From NCBI GenBank assembly GCA_937928385.1, contig CALEZD010000032.1:1-40241 (forward strand): DNA of 40,241 nucleotides, in the 5' to 3' direction. Below are positions 1 through 7,608 of this stretch, piece by piece; within the stretch, counting starts at the first letter, position 1; the number at the start of each line of letters is the position of its first letter. The notes beneath the pieces were generated by a model. The model made no database searches. It was not told the DNA's origin and saw only the letters and a list, made by a program, of their open reading frames with translations. This DNA comes from an uncultured Bacteroidota bacterium (lineage in GTDB: Bacteria > Bacteroidota > Bacteroidia > Chitinophagales > Chitinophagaceae). The translations under genes were made by a program, and so were the position numbers.

Positions 1-20
1 CAGGAGGAAATTATTGACAC

Positions 21-57
21 AAAAAAAGCCTTGTAAATTATTGATTTACAAGGCTTT
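21..57 (-). terminator. Intrinsic terminator of tRNA-Ser
   Basis: A perfect 14-bp inverted repeat (25-38 with 44-57, 5-base loop) lies directly downstream of the minus-strand tRNA. Read on the minus strand it is followed by a run of seven T (the A run at 21-27 on the plus strand), the classical rho-independent layout. Confidence 0.85.
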
Positions 58-68
58 AAGCTTTACAG

Positions 69-153
69 CGGAGAGAGAGGGATTCGAACCCCCGGACCTT
101 TAACAGTCAACGGTTTTCAAGACCGCCGCATTCGACCACTCTGCCATCTCTCC
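69..153 (-). tRNA. tRNA-Ser (anticodon UGA)
   Basis: On the minus strand the 85-base sequence begins with GGAGAGA, which pairs with TCTCTCC near the 3' end, followed by discriminator G. The anticodon stem-loop reads CGGTCTTGAAAACCG, giving anticodon TGA. A long variable arm (class II) and a T-loop GTTCGAATC are present. Serine identity fits both the long variable arm and the UGA anticodon. The CCA end is not encoded. The gene is divergent from msrA and has its own terminator. Confidence 0.95.
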
Positions 154-303
154 GGGCGCAAAATTATATAAGCCGGGCGATTTTCAAAAAAGAATTTCAA
201 TGCCAGCTTATATTTATTATAAAACCATGTTAAATAGACTATTATAACCGTAAGTAATGAACCTATCAGCCGTCTCATTCGTATATCATGTAAATTCGTA
301 AAA

Positions 304-957
304 ATGAAATACCAACTATTATTGATGATGCCTGTTATGCTGTTGTTTACAGCATGCAGCTCGGCACAGTCAAAATCAGGAAAAACTAAAGGAGAACAAC
401 AAATGAGTACAGAGCAAAATAATAACCTGGAGATAGCCACATTTGCCGCCGGGTGCTTCTGGTGTGTAGAAGCGCAATACCAGCAGTTGGACGGGGTGGA
501 GAAAGTAGAATCAGGCTATATAGGCGGGCATGTGGACAATCCTACCTACAAGCAGGTATGCGCTGGCAATACAGGCCATGCTGAGGCTTGTAATATATAT
601 TATGACCCTCAAAAAATCACCTACGACGAGTTGCTGGCAGCATTCTGGGTAGCACACGACCCCACTACCCTCAACCGCCAGGGCAACGATGTAGGCACGC
701 AATACCGTTCGGCCATTTTTTACCACAACGAAGAGCAGAAGCAAAAAGCGGAAGAATACAAACGCAGGCTGAACGAAGAAAAAGCTTACAACAATCCTGT
801 CGTTACAGAGATATCACCTTATAGTAAATTCTACAAGGCTGAAGAGTACCACCAGAATTACTACAACGACAACCCCAACCAAGGCTACTGTACGTTTGTG
901 GTAAAACCCAAGTTGGATAAGTTCAAAAAAGTATTTGCTGATAAACTGAAAAAATAA
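304..957 (+). CDS. msrA: Peptide methionine sulfoxide reductase MsrA, lipoprotein form
   Basis: MsrA reduces the S epimer of methionine sulfoxide in proteins, using a nucleophilic Cys and recycling by resolving Cys residues. The hallmark GCFWC is at residues 50-54, with catalytic Cys51; a later Cys in the NQGYC segment near residue 195 is a candidate resolving Cys. The N-terminus is a lipoprotein signal with lipobox FTAC (Cys18), so the enzyme should be anchored in the envelope and protect periplasmic proteins. Length 217 aa fits MsrA plus signal. A second ATG at 403 (Met34) follows AGGAG at a good distance and would give a cytosolic MsrA lacking the signal. The gene stands alone, divergent from tRNA-Ser. 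The family call is secure; the dual-start idea is inference. Confidence 0.95.
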   Translation: MKYQLLLMMPVMLLFTACSSAQSKSGKTKGEQQMSTEQNNNLEIATFAAGCFWCVEAQYQQLDGVEKVESGYIGGHVDNPTYKQVCAGNTGHAEACNIYYDPQKITYDELLAAFWVAHDPTTLNRQGNDVGTQYRSAIFYHNEEQKQKAEEYKRRLNEEKAYNNPVVTEISPYSKFYKAEEYHQNYYNDNPNQGYCTFVVKPKLDKFKKVFADKLKK

Positions 958-972
958 CTCTGTCCCTTGGTT

Positions 973-1004
973 GTTGAACCATTCACCCATTAGCACTACT
1001 TTTG
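973..1004 (+). promoter_or_regulatory. Bacteroidota-type promoter of hutI
   Basis: A GTTG (973-976), then 20 bases, then TACTTTTG (997-1004) match the Bacteroidota -33 (TTTG) and -7 (TAnnTTTG) elements. Transcription would start near 1011, which places the upstream GTG at 1006 outside the message and supports ATG 1024 as the hutI start. Confidence 0.6.
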
Positions 1005-1023
1005 AGTGCTCAAAATATCTTCT

Positions 1024-2265
1024 ATGCATCTTTTATTAACCAACATCAGGCAACTCTGCAATATTGAGCAGGGCGTGGAAAGAAAATCTGTAGCTAAAGG
1101 GGAAACCCTGAAGAAAATGGAATATATTGAAAATGCCTGGCTGCTGATAGAAGATGGCATTATCCAGGACTTTGGCGATATGGAGCATGCACATGCAGTA
1201 GCAGCCAACGACATCTTAGATGTAAGCGGCAGGCTGGTGCTACCCGCCTGGGTCGATTCGCACACCCACCTCGTATTTGCCGCAGGGCGCGAAGATGAAT
1301 TTGTAGATCGTATCAAAGGGCTCAGCTACGAAGAAATAGCCCGTCGTGGCGGAGGCATTCTTAACTCTGCCCGCAAGATGGCTGATATAGATGAACACCG
1401 GCTATACGATGAAAGCCTGGAACGCCTGCACAGGGTAATAGCACAGGGTACCGGGGCTATTGAAATAAAAAGTGGTTATGGTTTAAGCCTGGAAGCAGAA
1501 CTGAAAATGCTCAGGGTTATCAGGAGGCTGAAAGAAGAGGGGCCAATCCCCGTCAAAGCATCGTTCCTGGCTGCTCACGCATATCCTATCGAATACAAGG
1601 AAAATCACGAAGCTTATTTAAACCTGATAATCAATGAAATGTTACCTATAGTCGCAGGCGAGGGCATGGCCGATTATATGGATGTATTCTGCGAACAGGG
1701 ATTTTTCAGCGTAGATGAAACAGACAGGCTTTTGGAAGCGGGCGCCAAATACGGCCTCAAACCTAAAATTCACGCCAACCAGCTGCACCGTTCAGGTGGC
1801 GTGCAGGTAGGGGTAAAACATAATGCCATCAGCGTAGACCATCTGGAGGCCATGGGCGATGAGGAGATTGAAGCCCTTAAAAACAGCAATACCATCCCTA
1901 CTCTGCTGCCGGGTGCGGCCTTCTTCCTGGGTATACAATACCAGCCTGCCCGCAAGCTGATAGACGCGGGCCTGCCTGTATGCCTGGCTACCGACTACAA
2001 CCCTGGTTCCTGCCCCTCAGGCAATGTGCCACTGTTGCTGACACTGGCATGCACACAAATGAAAATGACCCCCGACGAAGCCATACAAGCTGTCACTACC
2101 AACGGCGCTGCTGCACTCGAGTTGTCAGGCCAGTTGGGCACCATTGCGGTGGGCAAAAAGGCTAACCTGATCATAACAAGGGAAATGCCCTCTTTTGCGC
2201 ACATTCCTTACGATTTTGGCAATAATCCTGTCGAAAAAATGATTTTAGAGGGTCAAATTGTATAG
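1024..2265 (+). CDS. hutI: Imidazolonepropionase
   Basis: HutI hydrolyses 4-imidazolone-5-propionate to N-formimino-L-glutamate, the third step of histidine breakdown. It is a metal-dependent amidohydrolase. Seen here (413 aa): the N-terminal metal motif DSHTHLVFAAGRE (His80, His82), the family segment KSGYGLSLEAELKML, a later metal His in KIHANQLHRSGG, and ATDYNPGSCPSGN near the C-terminus. All are typical of HutI. The reading frame could start at GTG 1006, but the promoter -7 box at 997-1004 would place that codon before the transcription start, and family members begin at the later Met, so ATG 1024 is chosen. No hutH, hutU or hutG lies nearby, so the pathway is dispersed or incomplete locally. 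Confidence 0.93.
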   Translation: MHLLLTNIRQLCNIEQGVERKSVAKGETLKKMEYIENAWLLIEDGIIQDFGDMEHAHAVAANDILDVSGRLVLPAWVDSHTHLVFAAGREDEFVDRIKGLSYEEIARRGGGILNSARKMADIDEHRLYDESLERLHRVIAQGTGAIEIKSGYGLSLEAELKMLRVIRRLKEEGPIPVKASFLAAHAYPIEYKENHEAYLNLIINEMLPIVAGEGMADYMDVFCEQGFFSVDETDRLLEAGAKYGLKPKIHANQLHRSGGVQVGVKHNAISVDHLEAMGDEEIEALKNSNTIPTLLPGAAFFLGIQYQPARKLIDAGLPVCLATDYNPGSCPSGNVPLLLTLACTQMKMTPDEAIQAVTTNGAAALELSGQLGTIAVGKKANLIITREMPSFAHIPYDFGNNPVEKMILEGQIV

Positions 2266-2283
2266 TTTTTGGCTTTTTCAGGT

Positions 2284-2291
2284 TACTTTTG
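2284..2291 (+). promoter_or_regulatory. -7 promoter element of the efp-accB-accC operon
   Basis: TACTTTTG matches TAnnTTTG, 21 bases before the efp ATG. A clear TTTG at the correct -33 distance is not seen; the nearest TTG (2258-2260) is 23 bases away. Confidence 0.45.
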
Positions 2292-2312
2292 CCTCCCGCG
2301 TAAAACTAAATT

Positions 2313-2879
2313 ATGGCATCAACAGCAGACATCCGTAACGGCATGATCATCAAATTAGATGGCAGCCTGTACTCAGTAGTAGAATTTGGACAGAATAAGA
2401 CAGCCCGCGCCGCAGCAAAGGTATGGGCAAAGCTCAAAGGTGTGGACAACAACAGGTCTATCGAGCATACGTGGAACTCCGGTGACACCATCCACCCTGT
2501 ACGTATCGAAAGGCGTACTTTCCAGTTCCTGTACAAAGACGACATGGGCTTCAACTTCATGGACAACGAAACATTTGAGCAGATAACCATGCCAGAAACC
2601 GCTATAGACAACCCCTCTTTGTATAAAGACGGGCAGGAGGTTTCCATCGCTATCAATACCGAAACTGAGCAGCCTATGAGTGTGGAACTGCCGGCCAACG
2701 TAGTATTGGAAGTAACCTATACCGAGCCGGGCCTGAAAGGCGATACGGCTACCCGTACTTTGAAACCTGCAACTGTAGAAACAGGCGCTACCGTAAACGT
2801 ACCCCTGTTTGTAGATGCAGGCGAAAAAATTCGCATCGACAGCAAAACAGGCGCCTATATGGAGCGTGTAAAGGAATAA
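2313..2879 (+). CDS. efp: Elongation factor P, Arg32 type
   Basis: EF-P binds ribosomes stalled at polyproline stretches and promotes peptide-bond formation. The 188-aa length and full set of family blocks are present: N-terminal DIRNGMIIKLDGSLYSVVEF, the FQFLYKDD segment, FMDNETFEQI, and the C-terminal OB fold ending DAGEKIRIDSKTGAYM. The modification loop reads NKTARAAAK, with Arg at position 32 where the E. coli-type family has PGKG with a modified Lys34. The loop resembles that of Pseudomonas/Shewanella EF-P, whose Arg32 is rhamnosylated by EarP. No earP, epmA or epmB is in this window. Probable first gene of an operon with accB (37-base gap) and accC, a common bacterial arrangement. Confidence 0.96.
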   Translation: MASTADIRNGMIIKLDGSLYSVVEFGQNKTARAAAKVWAKLKGVDNNRSIEHTWNSGDTIHPVRIERRTFQFLYKDDMGFNFMDNETFEQITMPETAIDNPSLYKDGQEVSIAINTETEQPMSVELPANVVLEVTYTEPGLKGDTATRTLKPATVETGATVNVPLFVDAGEKIRIDSKTGAYMERVKE

Positions 2880-2916
2880 TCAATCAGTAAATTACCCATC
2901 AAAAAAATAAATTATT

Positions 2917-3405
2917 ATGGATCTGAAACAAATCCAGGAGCTGATAAAGGCGGTTAATAAGTCTGAACTCAGTGAATTAAGCATAAAGGATGGTGATTTT
3001 GAAATTACCATCAAGCAAACCCCGAATATAGAGGGACAACAGATGGTAGCATACCATGCACCACAACCCATGATGCAGGCTATGCAGGCCGCACCTGCCC
3101 CCGTGGCTGCATCTGCGCCATCGGCAGAGCCGGTTGCATCTGCACCAGCGGCTGCTTCAGACAAGCTGGTGACTATTAAGTCGCCCATGATCGGCACTTT
3201 CTACCGCAGTCCCAAGCCGGGCGAACCTCCTTTTATAAATGTTGGCGACAGTATTTCTGAAGGGGAGCATATATGTATTATCGAGGCTATGAAGTTGTTT
3301 AACGAGATAGAATCAGAAGTATCAGGAAAAATAGTAAAAGTACTGGCAGACGATGCATCGCCCGTTGAGTACGACCAGCCTTTATTCCTGGTAGAGATTG
3401 CCTAA
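2917..3405 (+). CDS. accB: Biotin carboxyl carrier protein of acetyl-CoA carboxylase
   Basis: AccB carries the biotin that shuttles carboxyl groups from biotin carboxylase to the carboxyltransferase in the first step of fatty-acid synthesis. The biotinylation motif EAMKLFNEI is clear, with biotin-accepting Lys126. The N-terminal 40 residues form the usual helical/amphipathic segment (DLKQIQELIKAVNKSEL), followed by an Ala/Pro-rich linker at about 55-90 and the lipoyl-like barrel (TIKSPMIGTFYRSPKPGE and onward). Length 162 aa is normal. It lies between efp and accC on the same strand. Confidence 0.97.
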   Translation: MDLKQIQELIKAVNKSELSELSIKDGDFEITIKQTPNIEGQQMVAYHAPQPMMQAMQAAPAPVAASAPSAEPVASAPAAASDKLVTIKSPMIGTFYRSPKPGEPPFINVGDSISEGEHICIIEAMKLFNEIESEVSGKIVKVLADDASPVEYDQPLFLVEIA

Positions 3406-3483
3406 TAATGGCCCAATGGCTCTGGCATTGGATATGCCTTGAGTTGTTTTAACTTTTGATTTTTTACTTTTAAATTTTTAAAA

Positions 3484-4821
3484 GTGTTTAAAAAAATACT
3501 GATTGCAAACCGGGGCGAGATAGCCTTGCGTGTTATACGCACTTGCCGCGAAATGGGCATCCAGACGGTGGCTGTATATTCTACAGCTGATGCCGAGAGC
3601 CTGCACGTACGCTTTGCCGACGAGGCAGTATGTATAGGTAAGCCCCAAAGCTCCGACTCCTACCTGAATATCCCGCGTATAATGGCCGCGGCTGAAATAA
3701 CCAATGCCGATGCTATACATCCCGGTTATGGATTCCTGGCAGAGAATGCTGAATTTGCTGACATTTGCGCCCGGTACAATATCAAGTTCATAGGGCCAAC
3801 ATCAGAAATGATGCGCCTGATGGGCGATAAAATAACCGCCAAAGATACGATGATAAAGGCCGGTGTTCCTGTTATACCGGGTTCCGAAGGCCTGCTGCAA
3901 AGCGTAGAGGAAGCGAAACTGCTGGCGGCAGAAATGGGCTACCCCGTGCTGCTGAAGGCCACGGCAGGTGGTGGTGGCAAGGGTATGCGCCTGGTATGGA
4001 AGGCTGATGAAATAGAGAAAGCTTACGAAAGTGCCAAAACAGAAGCGGGTGCCGCTTTTGGCAACGATGGCATTTATATGGAAAAGTTTGTGGAAGAACC
4101 ACGCCATATAGAAATACAGGTAGCCGGCGACCAGTTTGGTAACGTATGCCACCTCAGCGAGCGCGACTGTTCTATCCAGCGCCGGCACCAGAAGCTGGTA
4201 GAGGAATCACCCTCTCCTTTCATGACACCGGAACTGCGCCAGGCTATGGGTGAGGCTGCTATAAAGGCCGCCCAAGCTATCAATTACGAGAGCGTGGGTA
4301 CTATCGAGTTCCTGGTAGATAAGCACCGCAACTTCTACTTTATGGAGATGAACACCCGTATACAGGTAGAACACTGCGTAACAGAAGAAGTAATCAACTA
4401 CGACCTGATAAAGGAGCAAATAAAAATAGCGGCGGGCATCAAAATAAGTGGTAAAAACTACGAGCCTACTATGCATGCTATTGAGTGCCGTATCAACGCG
4501 GAAGACCCCTATAACGACTTCCGCCCCAGCCCGGGCAAAATAACCGTGCTGCACACCCCCGGCGGGCATGGCGTACGTGTTGACTCGCATATATATGCAG
4601 GCTACACTATACCACCGTACTACGACTCGATGATTGGCAAACTGATAGCCGTGGCGCAAACACGCGAAGAAGCGCTGGATACAATGGAGCGTGCGTTGAG
4701 TGAATATGTGATAGAAGGTGTGAAAACCACTATCCCGTTCCACCAGCAGTTGATGAGGGACGAACGTTTCCGCAGCGGCAACTTCACTACCAAGTTCATT
4801 GAAGATTTTAAGCTGCAATAA
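3484..4821 (+). CDS. accC: Biotin carboxylase subunit of acetyl-CoA carboxylase
   Basis: AccC carboxylates biotin on AccB using ATP and bicarbonate. The 445-aa protein has the N-terminal KILIANRGEIALRVIRTC block, the ATP-grasp glycine loop GGGGKGMR, the catalytic region HRNFYFMEMNTRIQVEH with the Glu/Arg residues of the family, and the C-terminal biotin-carboxylase fold. The start is GTG at 3484, because the family N-terminus (MFKKILIANRGEI) begins exactly there and no ATG is available. It follows accB by 78 bases of AT-rich DNA and ends before a strong terminator. Confidence 0.97.
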   Translation: MFKKILIANRGEIALRVIRTCREMGIQTVAVYSTADAESLHVRFADEAVCIGKPQSSDSYLNIPRIMAAAEITNADAIHPGYGFLAENAEFADICARYNIKFIGPTSEMMRLMGDKITAKDTMIKAGVPVIPGSEGLLQSVEEAKLLAAEMGYPVLLKATAGGGGKGMRLVWKADEIEKAYESAKTEAGAAFGNDGIYMEKFVEEPRHIEIQVAGDQFGNVCHLSERDCSIQRRHQKLVEESPSPFMTPELRQAMGEAAIKAAQAINYESVGTIEFLVDKHRNFYFMEMNTRIQVEHCVTEEVINYDLIKEQIKIAAGIKISGKNYEPTMHAIECRINAEDPYNDFRPSPGKITVLHTPGGHGVRVDSHIYAGYTIPPYYDSMIGKLIAVAQTREEALDTMERALSEYVIEGVKTTIPFHQQLMRDERFRSGNFTTKFIEDFKLQ

Positions 4822-4846
4822 CAAACTGATTATTACTCAGAATAAG

Positions 4847-4876
4847 CGCCGGGCATTTGCCCGGCGTTGTTGTTTT
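4847..4876 (+). terminator. Intrinsic terminator after accC
   Basis: An 8-bp GC-rich perfect stem (CGCCGGGC at 4847-4854, GCCCGGCG at 4859-4866) with an ATTT loop is followed by TTGTTGTTTT. It separates accC from the convergent radical SAM gene whose stop is at 4883. Confidence 0.9.
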
Positions 4877-4882
4877 GTATGC

Positions 4883-5956
4883 TTAAAACAACGGCAACTG
4901 CCCGTTCCTGATACGGCGGAAGGCATTGGTGTTCGGCACCCAGTGTTCTTCGTTCAGGCCAAATTTCTTACAATACAGCGTAAACTGTGTTTTTATCAGC
5001 TCGGCAAATTTGCCATCGCCCACTATACGGTTGCCCCAGCGGCTGTCGTTTACATTCCCTTCGTGGCAACTGCGTATCAGGTTCCATACTTTCTCTGCCC
5101 TGTCGGGGAAGGCTTTTTGCAGCCAGTCGTGAAAGATACCGCCAATGGCTCCGTTCAGCCTTACTACAGTGTACCCTGCCCTTTTGGCCCCTGCTTCCGA
5201 CGCCGCTTTCAATACATCATGTATATGCGTATCATTCAGCCCCGGTATCAGCGGTGCGTTCATAATGCCCGTGGGTATGCCCGCCTTCGATAAGGTTTCC
5301 ACTACTTTCAACCTCGATTTGTACGAAGCAGTACGGGGTTCCAGCACCCGGCGCAGCCCTTCGTCCAGAGATGTGATGGAACTGAACACGCTTACCAGGT
5401 TGTATTTGTTCAATTCCTGCAGTATATCCAGGTCGCGCAGCACCAGGGCGTTCTTAGTCAGTACACCTACGGGGTTACGGTATTCCAGGCATATCTCCAG
5501 CAACTTGCGGGTGATGCGCATTTTACGCTCAATAGGCTGGTAACAGTCCGTATTGCCCGACAGTGATATAGGTGCCGGCACCCAATTTTTATTCTCAAAA
5601 AACTTCTTCAGCAGGGCGGGTGCGTTTTTCTTCACCACTATGCGGCTTTCAAAATCTACCCCGGCGCTGTAGCCCCAGTACTCGTGAGAGTTGCGGGCGT
5701 AGCAATAAATACACCCATGCTCGCAGCCCTGGTAGGGGTTCACAGAAAACATCATGCCCACATCGGGGCTGGTTACTTTGTTCACCAGTGTACGGCTGTC
5801 ATCGTATATATATTCCGTTTGGCGTACTTCAGTTTCCCAGTCGTCTATGGCCTCCGGGTGCTCCTGTACATACTCGTTCACCAAAAACCTGTTCTTAGGA
5901 TTGTACTGCGCTCCCCTGCCTTTTTCAAATAAATGGTTGGCTTTCTGGTTAATCAT
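4883..5956 (-). CDS. Radical SAM protein, PA0069/spore-photolyase-like family
   Basis: Radical SAM enzymes cleave S-adenosylmethionine with a 4Fe-4S cluster. The cluster motif here is GCEHGCIYCYAR, Cys78, Cys82 and Cys85 (CX3CX2C). The blocks MMFSVNPYQGCEHGC, SLSGNTDCYQPIE, TKNALVLRDLDIL and NAPLIPGLND are typical of the Rv2578c/PA0069 group, which is related to spore photoproduct lyase but whose substrate is not known to me. The open frame runs upstream to 6100, but ATG 5956 is chosen because it is preceded by GAGGGAG and begins the conserved part (MINQKANHLFEKGRG); the upstream frame would overlap the regulatory region and the start of the divergent polymerase gene. Divergence from a Y-family polymerase over shared palindromes hints at a DNA-damage role (inference). 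Confidence 0.88.
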   Translation of the reverse strand: MINQKANHLFEKGRGAQYNPKNRFLVNEYVQEHPEAIDDWETEVRQTEYIYDDSRTLVNKVTSPDVGMMFSVNPYQGCEHGCIYCYARNSHEYWGYSAGVDFESRIVVKKNAPALLKKFFENKNWVPAPISLSGNTDCYQPIERKMRITRKLLEICLEYRNPVGVLTKNALVLRDLDILQELNKYNLVSVFSSITSLDEGLRRVLEPRTASYKSRLKVVETLSKAGIPTGIMNAPLIPGLNDTHIHDVLKAASEAGAKRAGYTVVRLNGAIGGIFHDWLQKAFPDRAEKVWNLIRSCHEGNVNDSRWGNRIVGDGKFAELIKTQFTLYCKKFGLNEEHWVPNTNAFRRIRNGQLPLF

Positions 5957-5974
5957 AGCTCCCTCTCTTTTACT

Positions 5975-6020
5975 CAAATGTACATAAATATTTTGTACAA
6001 ATTTAAACATTTGCACAAAT
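5975..6020. promoter_or_regulatory. Palindromic operator-like cluster between divergent radical SAM and polymerase genes
   Basis: The 105-base gap between the two start codons holds three related palindromes: AAATGTACAT (5976-5985), TTTGTACAAA (5992-6001, perfect) and ATTTGCACAAAT (6009-6020, one central mismatch), plus a half-site GGTACAAA at 6037-6044. CAAATGTA at 5975-5982 reads TACATTTG on the minus strand, a fitting -7 box for the radical SAM gene, so a protein bound at the first palindrome would block that promoter. The regulator is unknown. Confidence 0.5.
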
Positions 6021-6061
6021 TTATTTTTACCTTGCAGGTACAAACAAAACCCCGCAAACAA

Positions 6062-7483
6062 ATGGAACAGGAACTCAAAGCCAAAGAACGGTTTTCTCAA
6101 AACTCATTGACAATAAGGCCCGGCGCCCTGATGATGTATATAGATATGAACAGCTTTTTCGCCAGCTGCGAGCAGCAGGAAAATCCTGAACTGCGCAACC
6201 GCCCCATCGGCGTTATCACCCACCCCAGCGCCAACGCCTGTGTGATAGCCCCATCGGTAGAGGCTAAAAAATTCGGGGTAAAAACGGGTATGCGCCTGGG
6301 CGAATGCCGTGAGCTATGCCCGCAGATAGTGCCCGTGCTCTGCCGCCCCCACCGCTACCGCGATTTCCATGTGCGCATCATCAAGGTATTGACCCGCTAT
6401 TGCGACGATGTACTGCCCAAAAGCATCGACGAGGCGGTGATGAACTTTTCCTCTTACCGACTGGTGTACGATGACTTTATGGAAGTGGCCCGGCAAATAA
6501 AGGCAGATATCCGCCGCGACTGTGGCGAATATGTAAAATGCAGCATAGGCATAGCGCCCAACGCCTTCCTGGCCAAGCTGGCTACCGAGCTGCAAAAACC
6601 CGACGGGCTGATAGAGATAACACCCGAAAACATTGATGGACATTTGTCTAAACTCAAACTAACCGACCTGCCCGGCATAGCCCGTGCCAATGAACGCCGC
6701 CTGCTGACCATAGGCATACGCAGCCCGCTGGAAATGCGGCAGGCATCAGAACCCCTGCTACGCAAAGCTTTTGGGGGCATAGTGGGCAATTACTGGTACA
6801 AGCGATTGCACTTTATGGAGGTGGATATGTATAAGAACAACTACCGGGGCATGAGCGCGGGCCGCACCCTCAGCCGCCAGCAACGCGAAAACAAACAATC
6901 GCTGGAGAGTATGCTCATATCACTGTGTACCCGGCTGGAGCAGCGCATGGTGAAACAGGAAGTGTTTTGCCGCGAGGTGGATTTCAGCATCAAATACCTG
7001 GACGGCACCCGCTGGGACACCAAAATAAAAATGGCCAACCCCACGCAGGACGCTATGGAAATGCGCAAATACATACAGCAGCGTATGGAAGAATTTGAAC
7101 GGAAATATCAAAACCAGCCCGGCCTGTTCAATAACAAAACGCAACATATAGTGGTATCTATTTCCAACTTCGTTACCAACCAGCTGATGCAGTACAGCCT
7201 GTTTGACAACCGCATACGCAAAGATCTGCTGCGCAAAGCCATGTACAATATCAAAGACGACTTTGGCAAAAACAGCGTGCGCCGCGCCGCCGAAACCCTT
7301 CAGCACGACGTGATGCGCGACGCCATCGGCTTCGGCTCGGTAAAAGACCTGTACGAAGGCAAACACTTCAACCACTACCTGCTGGAAGAAGACCATATAG
7401 GCGCCAAAGCACAACGCACCCCCAAGAAAGAAGTTAAAGAAGAAATAATAGACTGGGACGCCATAGATGTACTCAACGATTAG
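6062..7483 (+). CDS. dinB: Y-family DNA polymerase (DinB/Pol IV-like)
   Basis: Y-family polymerases copy past damaged bases. The 473-aa protein has the first metal motif MYIDMNSFFASCEQQ (Asp28), the steric segment SVEAKKFGVKTGM, and the catalytic KSIDEAVMNF with Asp123 and Glu124. A helix-hairpin-helix region (LPGIARANERRLLTIGI) and a little-finger domain follow. It is about 100 residues longer than a compact Pol IV, with an extended C-terminal tail, so it may be a distinct DinB-like subgroup. The frame extends upstream to 5933, but ATG 6062 is preferred because upstream codons are AT-rich control DNA. Divergent transcription with the radical SAM gene suggests co-regulation. Confidence 0.9.
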   Translation: MEQELKAKERFSQNSLTIRPGALMMYIDMNSFFASCEQQENPELRNRPIGVITHPSANACVIAPSVEAKKFGVKTGMRLGECRELCPQIVPVLCRPHRYRDFHVRIIKVLTRYCDDVLPKSIDEAVMNFSSYRLVYDDFMEVARQIKADIRRDCGEYVKCSIGIAPNAFLAKLATELQKPDGLIEITPENIDGHLSKLKLTDLPGIARANERRLLTIGIRSPLEMRQASEPLLRKAFGGIVGNYWYKRLHFMEVDMYKNNYRGMSAGRTLSRQQRENKQSLESMLISLCTRLEQRMVKQEVFCREVDFSIKYLDGTRWDTKIKMANPTQDAMEMRKYIQQRMEEFERKYQNQPGLFNNKTQHIVVSISNFVTNQLMQYSLFDNRIRKDLLRKAMYNIKDDFGKNSVRRAAETLQHDVMRDAIGFGSVKDLYEGKHFNHYLLEEDHIGAKAQRTPKKEVKEEIIDWDAIDVLND

Positions 7484-7608
7484 GCTTATCGTAAGGGCGG
7501 TATTTAAAACCGCTGTGTTCATATCCTGGCTGGGAGTAAGGATGGCCAGGAATATACTGGAATGATATTGATGTGTTTGAAGCAACATTCCCTGCTCGGG
7601 GGAGGACA

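Noticed and set aside
1006..1023. GTG start for hutI
   Set aside because: It falls only two bases after the -7 box TACTTTTG and so before the expected transcription start; ATG 1024 fits the family N-terminus.
4207..4824. 205-aa minus-strand frame opposite accC
   Set aside because: Shadow of accC codon usage; no domain and full overlap with a secure gene.
5933..6061. Upstream extension of the Y-family polymerase frame
   Set aside because: It would read through the shared promoter/operator region and into the divergent gene; the conserved part begins after ATG 6062.
7484..7608. Hairpins GCGGT...ACCGC and CCTGGC...GCCAGG between dinB and ddpX as terminators
   Set aside because: Short stems without a T run; may aid termination but are not convincing.
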